Below the pieces are notes generated by a model. The model did no database searches and had not been told where the DNA came from. It was given only the letters and a program-made list of their open reading frames with translations. A stretch of 64,000 nucleotides of DNA from Bacteroidales bacterium (GTDB taxonomy: Bacteria; Bacteroidota; Bacteroidia; Bacteroidales; UBA4417), in the NCBI GenBank assembly GCA_030654075.1, contig JAURYB010000084.1:62001-126000 (forward strand), read 5' to 3'. Position numbers and translations under genes: made by a program. Shown in pieces: positions 1 through 9,517 of this stretch. The first letter of the stretch is position 1. Each line of letters opens with the position of its first letter.

Positions 1-1560
1 GATCTGTACTTCCCTGGCGAACGTATTTGAATTGGCATTGGGCGCTCGCCACGCTCCTGTGCCAAATGGATGAACAGCTGGCGCATTCTTGTTCTGCCTG
101 TAATGGCTTGCCTTTACATTAGGAATATCATAAATGGTTTCCGATCCGCGGGTGCCTCCATAATAAACATCATAATCCCAAAGCTTAATAACGCCATTCT
201 TATCCATACCTGACTTAATTTTTATAACACCGGCCGGATGGAACATATCATAAAAAAACTCTTCGTCACGGGTCCAGACCAGCATTACTGGTTTGCCGGA
301 CAGCTTAGCAAGCCTGGCTGCCTCAATCCCTTGTTGAGCCGCACCTTTTCCGCCAAAACCACCGCCAACAAAAGGTGTTATCACTCTTACCTTTTCAAGC
401 TTAAATCCAAGTTCTTCCGCAATAGCTTCCTGCAAACCAAAAGGCGATTGTGTAGATGCCCATACTGTCATTTTATCACCTTCAAGTTGCGCCAGGGCAG
501 AGTGTGTTTCAATAGCGGTATGTGCCAGGTAAGGATCAAGAAACTCAGATTCAATTATTTTTTCCGAAAGTTTTATTCCTGTCTCAAGATTCCCACTTGA
601 CCTTATTTCATTGGAGCTTGAATCAGCCTTGAGCATCCATTCGAAAATAGTTTTATCGTTAACCGGTATTTCATTGAAGGAATATTCCGCCTCAATTTTT
701 ACAATGGCCTGGTCGGCTCTTTCACGATCCTGATGAAGGACTGCAACCAGGTCACCATCATGGATTACTTGAATGCCGGTTGTTTTTTCTGCTGCCGAAT
801 AATCTACAGATTTAAGTTTAGCTCCATGCGAAGGCGGACGCAATATCCGCGCAAAAACCATACCTGGCAATTTCAGATCGCCGGTATACTTGGCTTCTCC
901 TGTAACTTTAAGAATTGCATCTGCATGGTTGTATGATTTCCCGACATAAGTAAACTTTGTAAAATCTTCGACTGCAGGTTTCACTTCGAGGAATTTTTCA
1001 ATCTTTTTACCTTTTGTAAGCTTGGCATAACTTACCGAATGAGATGGGTTTTTCGTGTCGGATATTATTCCATCCTTCACTTCAAGTTGCATAACAGGTA
1101 CTCCAAGTTTTTCAGAAGCCAGACTGAGAAGCACACCTCTGGCTTCGGCCGCGGCGGCTCTCATATTTGGGCCAAACGCTCTGGTGCTTAAAGAGCCCCA
1201 GGTTCCCTGGTCCCATGGACATAGGTCGGTATCGCCCAGCACCATTTTTACTCTCTCAAACGGAACATTAAGTTCATCAGCCATCATCTGCGCCAGAGAA
1301 GTGATAATGCCCTGTCCCATTTCGATCTTTCCTGTGTAACAGGTAACCGTTCCATCCTCTGCTATCCGAAGGAATGCATTATAGTCTTTGGGCAGTCTCC
1401 TGCCTTGTTCAGGCGTGCCGCCAAACAGGTCAAGGATGGTCCATGAATTGAAAAAAACGAATAGCCCGCCTCCCAAAAGCTGAACAAAATTTCTTCGTTT
1501 CATTCCTGATCCTTCAGTAGTTTGGATTAATTTCTCCGGGTTTGTTTTTCTGGTTTTCAT
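1..1560 (-). CDS. Molybdopterin-binding large subunit of a xanthine dehydrogenase-family hydroxylase (3' end outside window)
   Basis: Reading the minus strand from ATG at 1560 gives 520 open residues that run off the left edge. Residues 20-38 look like a twin-arginine signal (KRRNF then a hydrophobic LLGGGLFVFF stretch), which is typical of the isoquinoline 1-oxidoreductase beta-type large subunits that are exported with their cofactor. Further in are GGGFGGKG and GTGAWRAPN, family hallmarks of the molybdenum-cofactor domain. The catalytic C-terminal part with the usual glutamate lies beyond the window. It starts 2 nt after the stop of the 2Fe-2S subunit gene, so the two are co-transcribed. 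The substrate cannot be told: isoquinoline, aldehyde or a purine are all possible. Confidence 0.88.
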   Translation of the reverse strand, partial: MKTRKTNPEKLIQTTEGSGMKRRNFVQLLGGGLFVFFNSWTILDLFGGTPEQGRRLPKDYNAFLRIAEDGTVTCYTGKIEMGQGIITSLAQMMADELNVPFERVKMVLGDTDLCPWDQGTWGSLSTRAFGPNMRAAAAEARGVLLSLASEKLGVPVMQLEVKDGIISDTKNPSHSVSYAKLTKGKKIEKFLEVKPAVEDFTKFTYVGKSYNHADAILKVTGEAKYTGDLKLPGMVFARILRPPSHGAKLKSVDYSAAEKTTGIQVIHDGDLVAVLHQDRERADQAIVKIEAEYSFNEIPVNDKTIFEWMLKADSSSNEIRSSGNLETGIKLSEKIIESEFLDPYLAHTAIETHSALAQLEGDKMTVWASTQSPFGLQEAIAEELGFKLEKVRVITPFVGGGFGGKGAAQQGIEAARLAKLSGKPVMLVWTRDEEFFYDMFHPAGVIKIKSGMDKNGVIKLWDYDVYYGGTRGSETIYDIPNVKASHYRQNKNAPAVHPFGTGAWRAPNANSNTFAREVQI

Positions 1561-1562
1561 AC

Positions 1563-2039
1563 TTATTTCTCTCCTTCCATTTCTTTTGCAGCAGTTTGAA
1601 CGGCTTCGATAATACGTATATGCGCTCCGCAGCGGCACAGGTTGTCTTCCATTCCAGCCTTAATCTCCTGTGTGGTTGGCGATGGATTTTTTAAAAGTAA
1701 ACCTGTTGCATTCATAATCATGCCCGGAGTGCAGAAACCGCATTGCAAAGCATCGTGCTCAACAAATGCTTTCTGAACAGGGTGTAACTTGCCCTCTTTT
1801 GCAAGTCCTTCGATGGTAACAACACTTTTACCTTCAACTTCACTCAGGGCAAGAGTACACGATCGTACTGGTTCCTGGTCGATCAATACAGTGCATGAAC
1901 CACAGAAGCCTATCCCGCATCCGTACTTGGTTCCCGTTAATCCGAAGTGATTTCGCAAAACCCATAACAGAGTCAGGTTGGGATCGATCAGGACTTCCGT
2001 CAATTTTCCGTTTAAATGAAAACGTATGAACTTTTCCAT
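1563..2039 (-). CDS. (2Fe-2S)-binding small subunit of the molybdenum hydroxylase
   Basis: A 158-residue protein of the usual length for this subunit. The plant-type ferredoxin cluster is visible as CGIGFCGSC at about residues 41-49, with a further Cys near 61; the second helical 2Fe-2S domain shows CGFCTPGMIM near residue 100 and CRCGAH near residue 136. By family knowledge it passes electrons from the molybdopterin site of the large subunit (encoded just downstream) to an external acceptor. There is no FAD subunit gene next to it, which fits the two-subunit isoquinoline 1-oxidoreductase type rather than the three-subunit xanthine dehydrogenase type. The start at 2039 is the first ATG and gives a complete N-terminus. 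Confidence 0.92.
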   Translation of the reverse strand: MEKFIRFHLNGKLTEVLIDPNLTLLWVLRNHFGLTGTKYGCGIGFCGSCTVLIDQEPVRSCTLALSEVEGKSVVTIEGLAKEGKLHPVQKAFVEHDALQCGFCTPGMIMNATGLLLKNPSPTTQEIKAGMEDNLCRCGAHIRIIEAVQTAAKEMEGEK

Positions 2040-2704
2040 TCTAATTTATTTTTAGTTACCTCTATAATATTCAGATGTGTAATTTCCCGGCAAATATCTG
2101 AATTGATGATTCAAATATCAAAAAAGTGTATGAACCTTTCGGGTATATCAAAGATACAATCAAAAATCTGTACTTAGCTGGTAATCCTTTAATTTTAGGT
2201 CGTTTGTGCCGTAATTCAATTATTGCAAACGGCCTTCTCCATATTCCTATTTATAGTAAACTCAGAATCACTCACTACTGTTACCTACCTGGGGAAGTTC
2301 TGATACTACAAATCACAATTATATCAGATACCATTATATAAAGAACTTTAATGAATAAGAATTTGCTGTTATTTATAATCAGAATAAATTAGAATCAAGA
2401 GAATAAAATTGCTATTTTGTCCTCTATCTTTGGTTGCCTGAATTGTCAGTTTGTTCATACAACCGGAATAGATGTAACTTCTAACGAATTGCATCTCGCA
2501 TTTTATTCTGATCTCTTCCGGCTGACAAAGTATACAATACCAGTTCTTTGTATGATTTAAAAGCAGGTTTGCATTTCATTCCTGCAAATCTCAATCCTAA
2601 ACACGATTACAATTAATTGTTTCCTGAATTACCACAATAAATCTCAAAAATCAAATTTTGTTAAGTACCTGAACTCACAAACTAAGTATCATATAGTTTT
2701 ACTC
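2040..2704. other. AT-rich intergenic region between divergent transcription units
   Basis: This 665-nt stretch separates the minus-strand molybdenum hydroxylase genes from the plus-strand exported-protein cluster, so promoters for both must lie here. No clear TTTG-N19-21-TAnnTTTG pair was found. A 71-codon open frame at 2126-2341 has no recognisable features and is treated as chance. Nothing else was seen. Confidence 0.4.
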
Positions 2705-3943
2705 ATGAAAGCACGAATTGCTCCAGGGTTGTTGAAATCAGAATTATTTATTGCTCTTCTCATTTTCTTTATTTCCATCATTGGTTACAATGCCAATGCA
2801 CAAGGATGGACCTTTACCTTTTCGGTGGCACAGTCGGGTCTATGTACTTCAGGCGTTCCGCCTCTCCCTATACCCTCACTTCCTAACTTTGCAATTCCAA
2901 CGCAAAGTCAATGCGAATCAATCCGGCAAACGTTGCTTGCTATAAAATCGAGTATTCCAATGTATGACAATAGCGGTAATTATATCGGGGATTGTTCAGC
3001 ATATGTTACTTGTACACCCTGTACCGGTTCCGATATTGTGGTTTCGGGCCAGGTTAGCCCCGGAGATGTATCATTTGATGGTCAGTTCGAAGGACAAGCT
3101 TTTTTCTCTACGCACGAGAGTTCGGCTTTTGAAGACTGGTCGAAAGACTACAGGCAACAACTGGAATCGTACGGAATTACCAGCATTCTTGGTAACACAT
3201 TAAATGCATCTCATATTCCTTTAACCGGCGATCGGGAATTTGACGCATTTTACAATAATCAGACAGCAAACTTTAATCCTAAAACTTCACCTGTTAATGT
3301 GCCGGTAAGCTTGGATGCTAACGTTGTTGATTTATCCGGGAAAAAAGGTGTTGTACAATTGCTCACAACCCAGGATGAACAGGCTAAGCGGGATAAGTGG
3401 TATGCAGATCACATAAAAGATCAGGGATATAATAATCTTCTCCAAATAAAATCTCAAGAGGGGATAGATCCGAACGCTTCTCCAAGTTGGGATGAAAACT
3501 CGCCAATATATAAATCAGTTGACAAAATGATAGATAAAGTTGGTGAAAATCCAAATGGAGTTTTAGCAGCTTACATTGGGAAAATTGAATTGAGTATTGG
3601 AAAAAATGTGTTCTCATATCTGGATGGGGCAAAAGATGCGTTAAAAAGCGGGACAGAGGAAGAATTCTCAAATAACAATCCTAACCCGGCAGAAACAGCG
3701 GTAATGGGAATGGTAAAAGATCAGGCAACCAGTAAAATAAATGAAGTAAAAGCTGATTTTACGAAAGGGGCGCAGGGAACCATTGAAAATGCAGGAGGAA
3801 AAGTAATGACTTATATGTACGGAGAAAAAGGAGGGTCGGATTTTAAAACTGCTCTGAACGTTATAAGTTACGCAACGAAGGTAAATGATCAAATAAATAA
3901 TGTTACCAACTGGCTGGCGCCAAATTCTAATGGAAATCATTAA
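2705..3943 (+). CDS. Exported protein of unknown function, first gene of the secreted cluster
   Basis: A 412-residue protein that I do not recognise. Residues 1-32 form a signal peptide (hydrophobic FIALLIFFISIIGY, cleavage after ANAQ). The mature N-terminus is rich in Cys, Pro and Ser, with at least six cysteines between about residues 47 and 110 (including CTPCTG), suggesting disulfides in the periplasm or outside the cell. The C-terminal two thirds are polar and probably helical, with many Lys, Asp and Asn and no membrane segment. The last residues overlap the next gene by 14 nt if that starts at 3930, so translation of the two is coupled. It leads a run of six same-strand exported proteins. 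Confidence 0.75.
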   Translation: MKARIAPGLLKSELFIALLIFFISIIGYNANAQGWTFTFSVAQSGLCTSGVPPLPIPSLPNFAIPTQSQCESIRQTLLAIKSSIPMYDNSGNYIGDCSAYVTCTPCTGSDIVVSGQVSPGDVSFDGQFEGQAFFSTHESSAFEDWSKDYRQQLESYGITSILGNTLNASHIPLTGDREFDAFYNNQTANFNPKTSPVNVPVSLDANVVDLSGKKGVVQLLTTQDEQAKRDKWYADHIKDQGYNNLLQIKSQEGIDPNASPSWDENSPIYKSVDKMIDKVGENPNGVLAAYIGKIELSIGKNVFSYLDGAKDALKSGTEEEFSNNNPNPAETAVMGMVKDQATSKINEVKADFTKGAQGTIENAGGKVMTYMYGEKGGSDFKTALNVISYATKVNDQINNVTNWLAPNSNGNH

Positions 3944-5045
3944 AAAAATGCTGCAAGCTATTGGTAAATTAGTACCAATAGTACTTATTACTTGTCTTTC
4001 TCAGGTTGTGCTGGCACTTCCGGTAAAACCCGATTCATTGCGTTATGAAATATTGTTGACTAATAAAATGTTAGCCAATATCCAGGTAAATGAAAAGTTT
4101 ATTCCTTCAATCGACATTACTTCAAACCAGTTGATTTTGCTTTCAACAAGTCACCAATTTTATTTGTTAGGATGGGGAGGCATTGTGCCTTTTGGGGCCA
4201 GTCTTACAGGAAATATCAGCTCCTATGCCTTTACGCCGGATAGTTTATTAATGACAATAAGCAATAAGGAACTTTGTAGTTTTGATTCTGCGGGCAAGCT
4301 TTCAAAACTCTTCAATTTGCCCGGTGAAGGCATGGGAATATGTGCCGGGAAATATGTGATGTATATATATAACCGTACTAATACCCAGGCAAAAAATGCG
4401 TTTTATGTTCTGGCCAAAGGTGGAAAATATGAAAAACTGTTTGAGCTGCCCACACCGATAAGCTCCGCAGCAGAGACTTCTAATTCTATTGTTTTTGCAA
4501 CAAAAAATGTGCTTTTTAATTATAAGCCGAAATCTAAAGAGTTGAATGTGTTATCTGTAATTCCAAAGAATAAAAAAATAGAATCAATTGCACTAGATAC
4601 TTTAAATAACAGAATATACTTTTCTACTGATAGCGTGATTTACGCCTATAAAAATTCAAACACAGTATTAGTTACTAATGAAACAGGTGGCGTACTGCGA
4701 TTCTTTAATGACGGATTGATTGTTTTTAACCCGGGAAAGCAGCTCTTGATAAGGATAGTGGGTATCGAAAATGAGGTAGCATCGAAAATCCTGGCTTTGA
4801 AGGCTACTGCACCCGGCAAGCCTGAATACGACATTCTGACAAATACAAGTATAGTTAACCTTGTAGAAGCAGAGCTCCCTGATGACTTGATAATAAAAAT
4901 CATTAATAAATCAGTTGTAGATTTCGATTTAAGCGTCGACTCAATGATTTTACTTTCCGATCAAAAGGTTTCGTCGGCAGTAATAATAGCAATGAAAAAT
5001 GCAATGCGAAGTAAAGCAGGAAATAACTCAAATGGCACTAAATAA
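3930..5045 (+). CDS. Exported beta-propeller-like protein with a C-terminal small helical domain
   Basis: With ATG at 3930 this is 371 residues; ATG at 3948 is an alternative and also keeps the signal peptide (IGKLVPIVLITCLSQVVLA). Residues about 40-290 are a series of short beta-strand repeats of the kind seen in six- or seven-bladed propellers, but no named family is recognised. Residues about 300-357 form a separate helical domain beginning LTNTSIVNLVEAELPDDLII and ending VSSAVIIAM, which recurs at the start of the next protein. The gene overlaps the upstream gene and is followed after 45 nt by the next one. The function is unknown; context suggests a periplasmic or surface partner of the neighbouring proteins. 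Confidence 0.75.
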   Translation: MEIIKKMLQAIGKLVPIVLITCLSQVVLALPVKPDSLRYEILLTNKMLANIQVNEKFIPSIDITSNQLILLSTSHQFYLLGWGGIVPFGASLTGNISSYAFTPDSLLMTISNKELCSFDSAGKLSKLFNLPGEGMGICAGKYVMYIYNRTNTQAKNAFYVLAKGGKYEKLFELPTPISSAAETSNSIVFATKNVLFNYKPKSKELNVLSVIPKNKKIESIALDTLNNRIYFSTDSVIYAYKNSNTVLVTNETGGVLRFFNDGLIVFNPGKQLLIRIVGIENEVASKILALKATAPGKPEYDILTNTSIVNLVEAELPDDLIIKIINKSVVDFDLSVDSMILLSDQKVSSAVIIAMKNAMRSKAGNNSNGTK

Positions 5046-5090
5046 TAAAAAACTGGTTATTCCCGATTAACAGGCTAAAACAATAAATCA

Positions 5091-6614
5091 ATGCACATGA
5101 AGATGAAAAAATTACTCTCTCTCTTATTGATAGTATTGTTCTCAGTAAACTATTTACACGCACAAACCTCTGAAGTACTTACTAATACCACCATAATCAA
5201 AATGGTAAAAGGGAAACTTTCGGATGAATTGATTATTGACGAAATAAACAACTCCAAAGTTAACTTCGACTTAAGTAGTGAATCCATAACTGTTTTGTTG
5301 AATGCAAATGTTTCTGAAAAGGTAATACAGGCAATGAAAGCTGTAAATACAATTCAAAACCCGGGCACTCCCAAAGAAACAGTACTGCCGGCTTCAACTG
5401 CTCCGTCAGCAACTCCTTTAAACCAGGTTGAAAAAAGCATACAGACTTCAACTGTAGCAGCGATTGATACCCTGAAAGACCAGGCCGCGGAACAATCCCA
5501 AAACAGTGGGGCATTACCTCCATTAAAAGAATCATTATATACAGAAAAGGATACGATAACAGAATCAATAGCTGTTGCAAGCCCACCCGAACAAAAAACT
5601 ACACTTTTGCCCGTTGCCCAGGTAATTAAATCTAAAGAACAACCAGCTGTCGAAATTATTAAGCCCGAACTGCCACTAGCCAAATTAACAGTCGGAACCC
5701 TGAGAACAGAAAACGGCATATCTGTTTTAGTCGAACAACCGGCTATTATTATTGAAACTATAAGTTATGTGGAGCCCGTCACGCAACTTATCCCGTTTTA
5801 TAACAACCAATTCAGCTCAATGGCCGGAGTAATTAAGGACTGGGACAAAAAATTAAGAGCTTCGCTGCAAAATGAAAAGCAAAATATCGAAGCGACCGCA
5901 AAGATTGAGAAAAAGTTAACCGACAAAAAAAATGCGGATGCAAGAATCTTCAGCCAGGAAATTATGGAGCAGAAAAAGAACCTGGCACTTTCGTGGGAAG
6001 AACGCAAAAAGATTAAGGCCGATATGGTAACCGAGGGGAAAAGCCTTGTTGAGGAATTGAAAAAGATAAGTAAAACAACAGACAGTGAGATTGATGCAAA
6101 ATATAGAGAGGTAAGTAAAAACGTAAAAAGTGCTGTTCCCGATCCTTCGGTGAGTGAAGCGATGAAAACGGTAAACATTCCAATACAGAAGTTTAACTGT
6201 ACAATTACAGAATATTTTGCCCCTGTTTCGATGATGCTGGCCTGTTACCAGAACGAAATAATTTCGGTTCAAAATACAATTAACACATGGAATAATCTGG
6301 CGCTGAACCGAATTAAAAAGGATGCAGAGCTCAAAAGCCAGTTGGCTCCTTTTCAAGATGAGTTATCGCAGTACCTGTCCACTACAAAACAAAACCAAAA
6401 GCTTAAGAAAAAAGAGATTTCCTCGTTGAAAAAACAATGTGATGCCATCGAAAAAGAAAGAAAACAATTAGCCAAACAGATGTCGGATGACAACTCGAAA
6501 CTTTCGGAGGAGCTGAATAAAATGAAAACTGAAGTTCAGGCTGTTGTATTGCAGCGTTTCACTGATATTATCGAAAATATTGAGCACACTTACCAGGATA
6601 AATTTAATTTATAA
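5091..6614 (+). CDS. Exported coiled-coil protein with an N-terminal copy of the shared helical domain
   Basis: 507 residues. Three ATGs lie close together (5091, 5097, 5103); all leave the signal peptide KKLLSLLLIVLFSVNYLHAQ intact. Residues about 27-83 repeat the domain seen at the C-terminus of the preceding protein (LTNTTIIKMVKGKLSDELII ... VSEKVIQAM). Next comes a low-complexity Pro/Thr/Ser/Glu linker (about 90-200). The rest, from about 255 onward, is strongly charged and heptad-like (runs such as KKLTDKKNADARIF and KKKEISSLKKQCDAIEKERK), so a long coiled coil is likely. No membrane segment other than the signal. The next gene follows after 10 nt. A structural or scaffolding role in the envelope is an inference only. 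Confidence 0.75.
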   Translation: MHMKMKKLLSLLLIVLFSVNYLHAQTSEVLTNTTIIKMVKGKLSDELIIDEINNSKVNFDLSSESITVLLNANVSEKVIQAMKAVNTIQNPGTPKETVLPASTAPSATPLNQVEKSIQTSTVAAIDTLKDQAAEQSQNSGALPPLKESLYTEKDTITESIAVASPPEQKTTLLPVAQVIKSKEQPAVEIIKPELPLAKLTVGTLRTENGISVLVEQPAIIIETISYVEPVTQLIPFYNNQFSSMAGVIKDWDKKLRASLQNEKQNIEATAKIEKKLTDKKNADARIFSQEIMEQKKNLALSWEERKKIKADMVTEGKSLVEELKKISKTTDSEIDAKYREVSKNVKSAVPDPSVSEAMKTVNIPIQKFNCTITEYFAPVSMMLACYQNEIISVQNTINTWNNLALNRIKKDAELKSQLAPFQDELSQYLSTTKQNQKLKKKEISSLKKQCDAIEKERKQLAKQMSDDNSKLSEELNKMKTEVQAVVLQRFTDIIENIEHTYQDKFNL

Positions 6615-6624
6615 AGAAGCCCTG

Positions 6625-8064
6625 ATGTTTAATCAAGTAACAGCAAATCCTAAGCGATCCGCCCGGTTAACTGCCTGCTTCTTGCTGAATGCATTGATAA
6701 TTATCCTAATACCACGAATTGCATTTGCCCAGGATAAGATATACAAAATTAACAATGCGGTTATTGAGGCTAAAGTGCTGGAAATAAATAAAACTCAAAT
6801 AAAATACAAAAAGTTCAGCAACCAGAATGGGCCAGCTTACATTATTCCTGTGAAAGAAATTTCGATGATCGTGTATGAAAACGGAGAGAAAGAAGTTTAC
6901 AATCAGGGGCAGCGAACTCAGTCAACATCTGCTTTGGCAAGCACCAACAATTCGTCAGTGGCGAATCCATCATTAACAAAAGCCCGAAGTTTTATTCTTA
7001 CCGAAAATATAAACGAAGCTATTGCATCGTATGGTAAACTAATAAAAGCGGATGGTACAAATCCCGCTTTGCTTTCAGAAGATGCTTATGCGCTTGCATT
7101 GGCGGGGATTTACGATGCTGCGCTGCTTCGGCTTGATATTTGCCGAAGTATAGGAGCTATCTCCCCCGAAATAAACTATTTCACTTCACAGGTTTTTGCC
7201 TTAATGGGATATAATGACCTTGCAGAAGAATTCTTAAAACTAATGCCCGAAAACAAGGCTCCTGTGTGGATTTCAGCAAAAGGACCTGTGCTTTTGCAAA
7301 AATACAGAAGTAAACAACCTGTTATATTAACCAAAACTCGTGAGCAACTGATAGCCAATTTTAAACGTGCCAATGAACTGGCTTCAGAGCAACAATATTT
7401 CCAGTCGATTGCCATGTTTCATGACATTGTGAATACCTATCCTAACGAATATCTTCCTTACGTAGGTTATAGCATCTCGCTGGAAAAAACAGGAGCAATT
7501 GCAAAATCAGCCCAATCTATTGAAAAAGCCATATCGTTGATGGGAAATTCGCCGGAAGACCAGGCAAACAGGCAATTTCTCGAAAAGCGTTTTGCCATTC
7601 TCAAACAAAATATAAACCTGCTACCTGCTTATTCAGCTTCTGATATGCCTGCATCCAAAATTCCGGATGTTGCGCGTCCGCAAGTGATGGCCTATGCCGG
7701 TGGCAATGTTTCCCAGCAATTAACCAGTTTCAATGGCAGGATAGGGTATTTTGTTTCAGGTTCCAGCAATGCAGCAGTTGATGTTTCAATTATGAAATAT
7801 GCCGAATATTCATCCTCAAATATAGGATTATCCCTTTATAACCGGCAAAATATTTTTGTTTCCGGTGCCGGGTTTTCATTGAATTCGGCTAACGGAAATT
7901 CTGCTTTTTCGCTTAAATTATCCGTAGGGATTAGTAAGATGAACAGAAACCGGACTACCAGCTTTGATGCCTTTCTGGATATGAATAAAGGACTGAAAAA
8001 GGATGCCTTAACAACATTTAATTTTTCAGTCGGAATGAGTAAATATTTTGGTAAAAGAAAATGA
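6625..8064 (+). CDS. Exported TPR-like protein with an outer-membrane-like C-terminus
   Basis: 479 residues from ATG 6625, chosen because it directly precedes a basic stretch and a hydrophobic segment ending in FAQ; the open frame extends upstream into the previous gene without need. After the signal come about 60 residues (INNAVIEAKVLEINKTQIKY...) resembling a short beta domain common in Bacteroidota exported proteins. Residues about 115-330 contain helix-turn-helix repeats with TPR-like spacing. The last 130 residues alternate polar and hydrophobic residues and end in a strand-like SVGMSKYFG, which suggests a small barrel or barrel-like sandwich. The stop overlaps the start of the next gene (ATGA). 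Confidence 0.72.
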   Translation: MFNQVTANPKRSARLTACFLLNALIIILIPRIAFAQDKIYKINNAVIEAKVLEINKTQIKYKKFSNQNGPAYIIPVKEISMIVYENGEKEVYNQGQRTQSTSALASTNNSSVANPSLTKARSFILTENINEAIASYGKLIKADGTNPALLSEDAYALALAGIYDAALLRLDICRSIGAISPEINYFTSQVFALMGYNDLAEEFLKLMPENKAPVWISAKGPVLLQKYRSKQPVILTKTREQLIANFKRANELASEQQYFQSIAMFHDIVNTYPNEYLPYVGYSISLEKTGAIAKSAQSIEKAISLMGNSPEDQANRQFLEKRFAILKQNINLLPAYSASDMPASKIPDVARPQVMAYAGGNVSQQLTSFNGRIGYFVSGSSNAAVDVSIMKYAEYSSSNIGLSLYNRQNIFVSGAGFSLNSANGNSAFSLKLSVGISKMNRNRTTSFDAFLDMNKGLKKDALTTFNFSVGMSKYFGKRK

Positions 8065-8867
8065 AGAAACTACTAATCCTATTATTTGTATTTCTGTTTG
8101 GTCTGCAACCGGCTTATTCCCAGTCGCCTGATAAATTGACGCTATTCAAACAAAAAGTATTACCCCGGTTTAGCACATACTTCAGCCTGGCGGAATTGAC
8201 TGAGAAAGGACAATTAACCCTACAGGCTTCCGAACCATACTTTACTTTGGCTTCCGAAAATAAAAAGGCAGTTATTTCAGATATAGCAAATTCATGGAAG
8301 GATTCTCTTGTAATAGTTCGTTTTGATACCAGGCGTGAGCTTTGGGGCTGGAATGCACGTACATCGGAAACTAAGTTGCTGGATGAGTTTGACCTGGCAA
8401 TACCACTCCCGGCTGCTGGTGCAGTTTCAAGTACACCGAAAATGACTATGCATCCCTGGTTTTTCTATTTAGGCGGCCAGTTTGCCGGTGACAGCCAGAA
8501 AAATATAGGTATTTCATTAAATACCCGTTTAGGGTTTTTCCTGCTTCTGAACCGATGGGATTTTGCGACCACACTGTCGATAGGGAGTTCAGGAAATATT
8601 GAAGTGGCAGGAACACCCTACGCAAACATAGGATTGATGAGCCGAGTACATTTCCCTATAAAAAAAACCGGCTTTAGCCCCAATATAGGTGTTGATATGA
8701 CTCTGGCATCAGTAGGAGAAGCGGAGCCCACGTATGTTCCTTCACTGGTTGTCGGCTTCAGTTGGTTCGTAGGCATCGGACGGATAGATGTAGGGGTAAA
8801 AATCGGTGACCTAACTTCAGGAATGGGTGGATATACTATGTTTCCAGGGATGAAAAACGCGAAGTAA
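8061..8867 (+). CDS. Exported beta-barrel-like protein, translationally coupled
   Basis: 268 residues with a clear signal peptide (KKLLILLFVFLFGLQPAYSQ). Residues about 30-120 are a globular part without a recognised motif; from about 135 the sequence is a series of amphipathic strands rich in Gly, Phe, Trp and Tyr (WFFYLGGQFAGDS, NIGISLNTRLGFFLLL, VVGFSWFVGIGRIDVGVKIG), as in small outer-membrane barrels. The start codon overlaps the preceding stop by 4 nt, so the two products are probably made together and may interact. No family name can be assigned. Confidence 0.72.
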   Translation: MKKLLILLFVFLFGLQPAYSQSPDKLTLFKQKVLPRFSTYFSLAELTEKGQLTLQASEPYFTLASENKKAVISDIANSWKDSLVIVRFDTRRELWGWNARTSETKLLDEFDLAIPLPAAGAVSSTPKMTMHPWFFYLGGQFAGDSQKNIGISLNTRLGFFLLLNRWDFATTLSIGSSGNIEVAGTPYANIGLMSRVHFPIKKTGFSPNIGVDMTLASVGEAEPTYVPSLVVGFSWFVGIGRIDVGVKIGDLTSGMGGYTMFPGMKNAK

Positions 8868-8948
8868 AACTATTGGAAACTACTACCGATATATTTATAC
8901 CCGCAATATCTTCCCCTCAATTTATTTCAAAAATAATATCACAACAAA

Positions 8949-9512
8949 ATGAAAATCAAATTTATCCTCTCTTCAATAGTCCTGTTTGGTGGAATATTTT
9001 TATTCTTTAATAGGTGTGCAATAGATGAAGAACCGGCAGCAAAACTTGAAATAGGAACAGAGTACGGCGGAGGAATCATTTTTTATGTTGACAGTACAGG
9101 TCAACACGGTTTTATTTGTGCTTCATACGATCAGGGGACTGCTCTTACGTGGAATAACGGAACCGATGTAACTACGAATGCAACCGGGGCAGGCTACGGA
9201 ACTGGCCTGGCTAATACGGAAGCTATTGTTTCTGTTCAAAAAACCGGTAATTACGCCGCAAAAATATGTAGTGATCTGGATATCAACGGATATGACGATT
9301 GGTTTTTGCCGTCGAAATCTGAATGCTTCACCATGTATTTTAACTTGAAAATAATGCGTGATATTGGTCATTTTACAGATACACTCTACTGGAGTTCAAC
9401 AGAAGCAAGCGTAAATAATGCCTATTCGCAATATGGTAACGACGGTTATCCACCAAACGGGGGTTATTATAAGAATACAACTCACTATGTGCGTGCGATA
9501 AGGTCTTTCTAA
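8949..9512 (+). CDS. Exported protein with an Lcl C-terminal (DUF1566-type) domain
   Basis: 187 residues with an N-terminal hydrophobic segment (FILSSIVLFGGIFLFF) followed by Cys 23 in NRCAIDEE. This resembles a lipoprotein signal, but the residues before the Cys do not fit the usual L-A/S-G/A-C box well. The rest matches the pattern of the Lcl/DUF1566 domain: GGGIIFYVDSTGQHGFICA at the start, DINGYDDWFLPSKSE in the middle and YWSSTE near the end. In other bacteria this fold occurs in surface proteins and binds extracellular ligands, so a surface role is plausible. It lies 81 nt after the coupled genes and may be the last gene of the unit. Confidence 0.8.
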   Translation: MKIKFILSSIVLFGGIFLFFNRCAIDEEPAAKLEIGTEYGGGIIFYVDSTGQHGFICASYDQGTALTWNNGTDVTTNATGAGYGTGLANTEAIVSVQKTGNYAAKICSDLDINGYDDWFLPSKSECFTMYFNLKIMRDIGHFTDTLYWSSTEASVNNAYSQYGNDGYPPNGGYYKNTTHYVRAIRSF

Positions 9513-9517
9513 CTGAT

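Noticed and set aside
238-1339. Three plus-strand open frames at the left edge
   Set aside because: They lie antisense to the molybdoenzyme subunit, whose minus-strand frame carries family motifs throughout.
2126-2341. 71-codon open frame upstream of the exported cluster
   Set aside because: No signal, motif or ribosome site; composition is that of AT-rich intergenic DNA.
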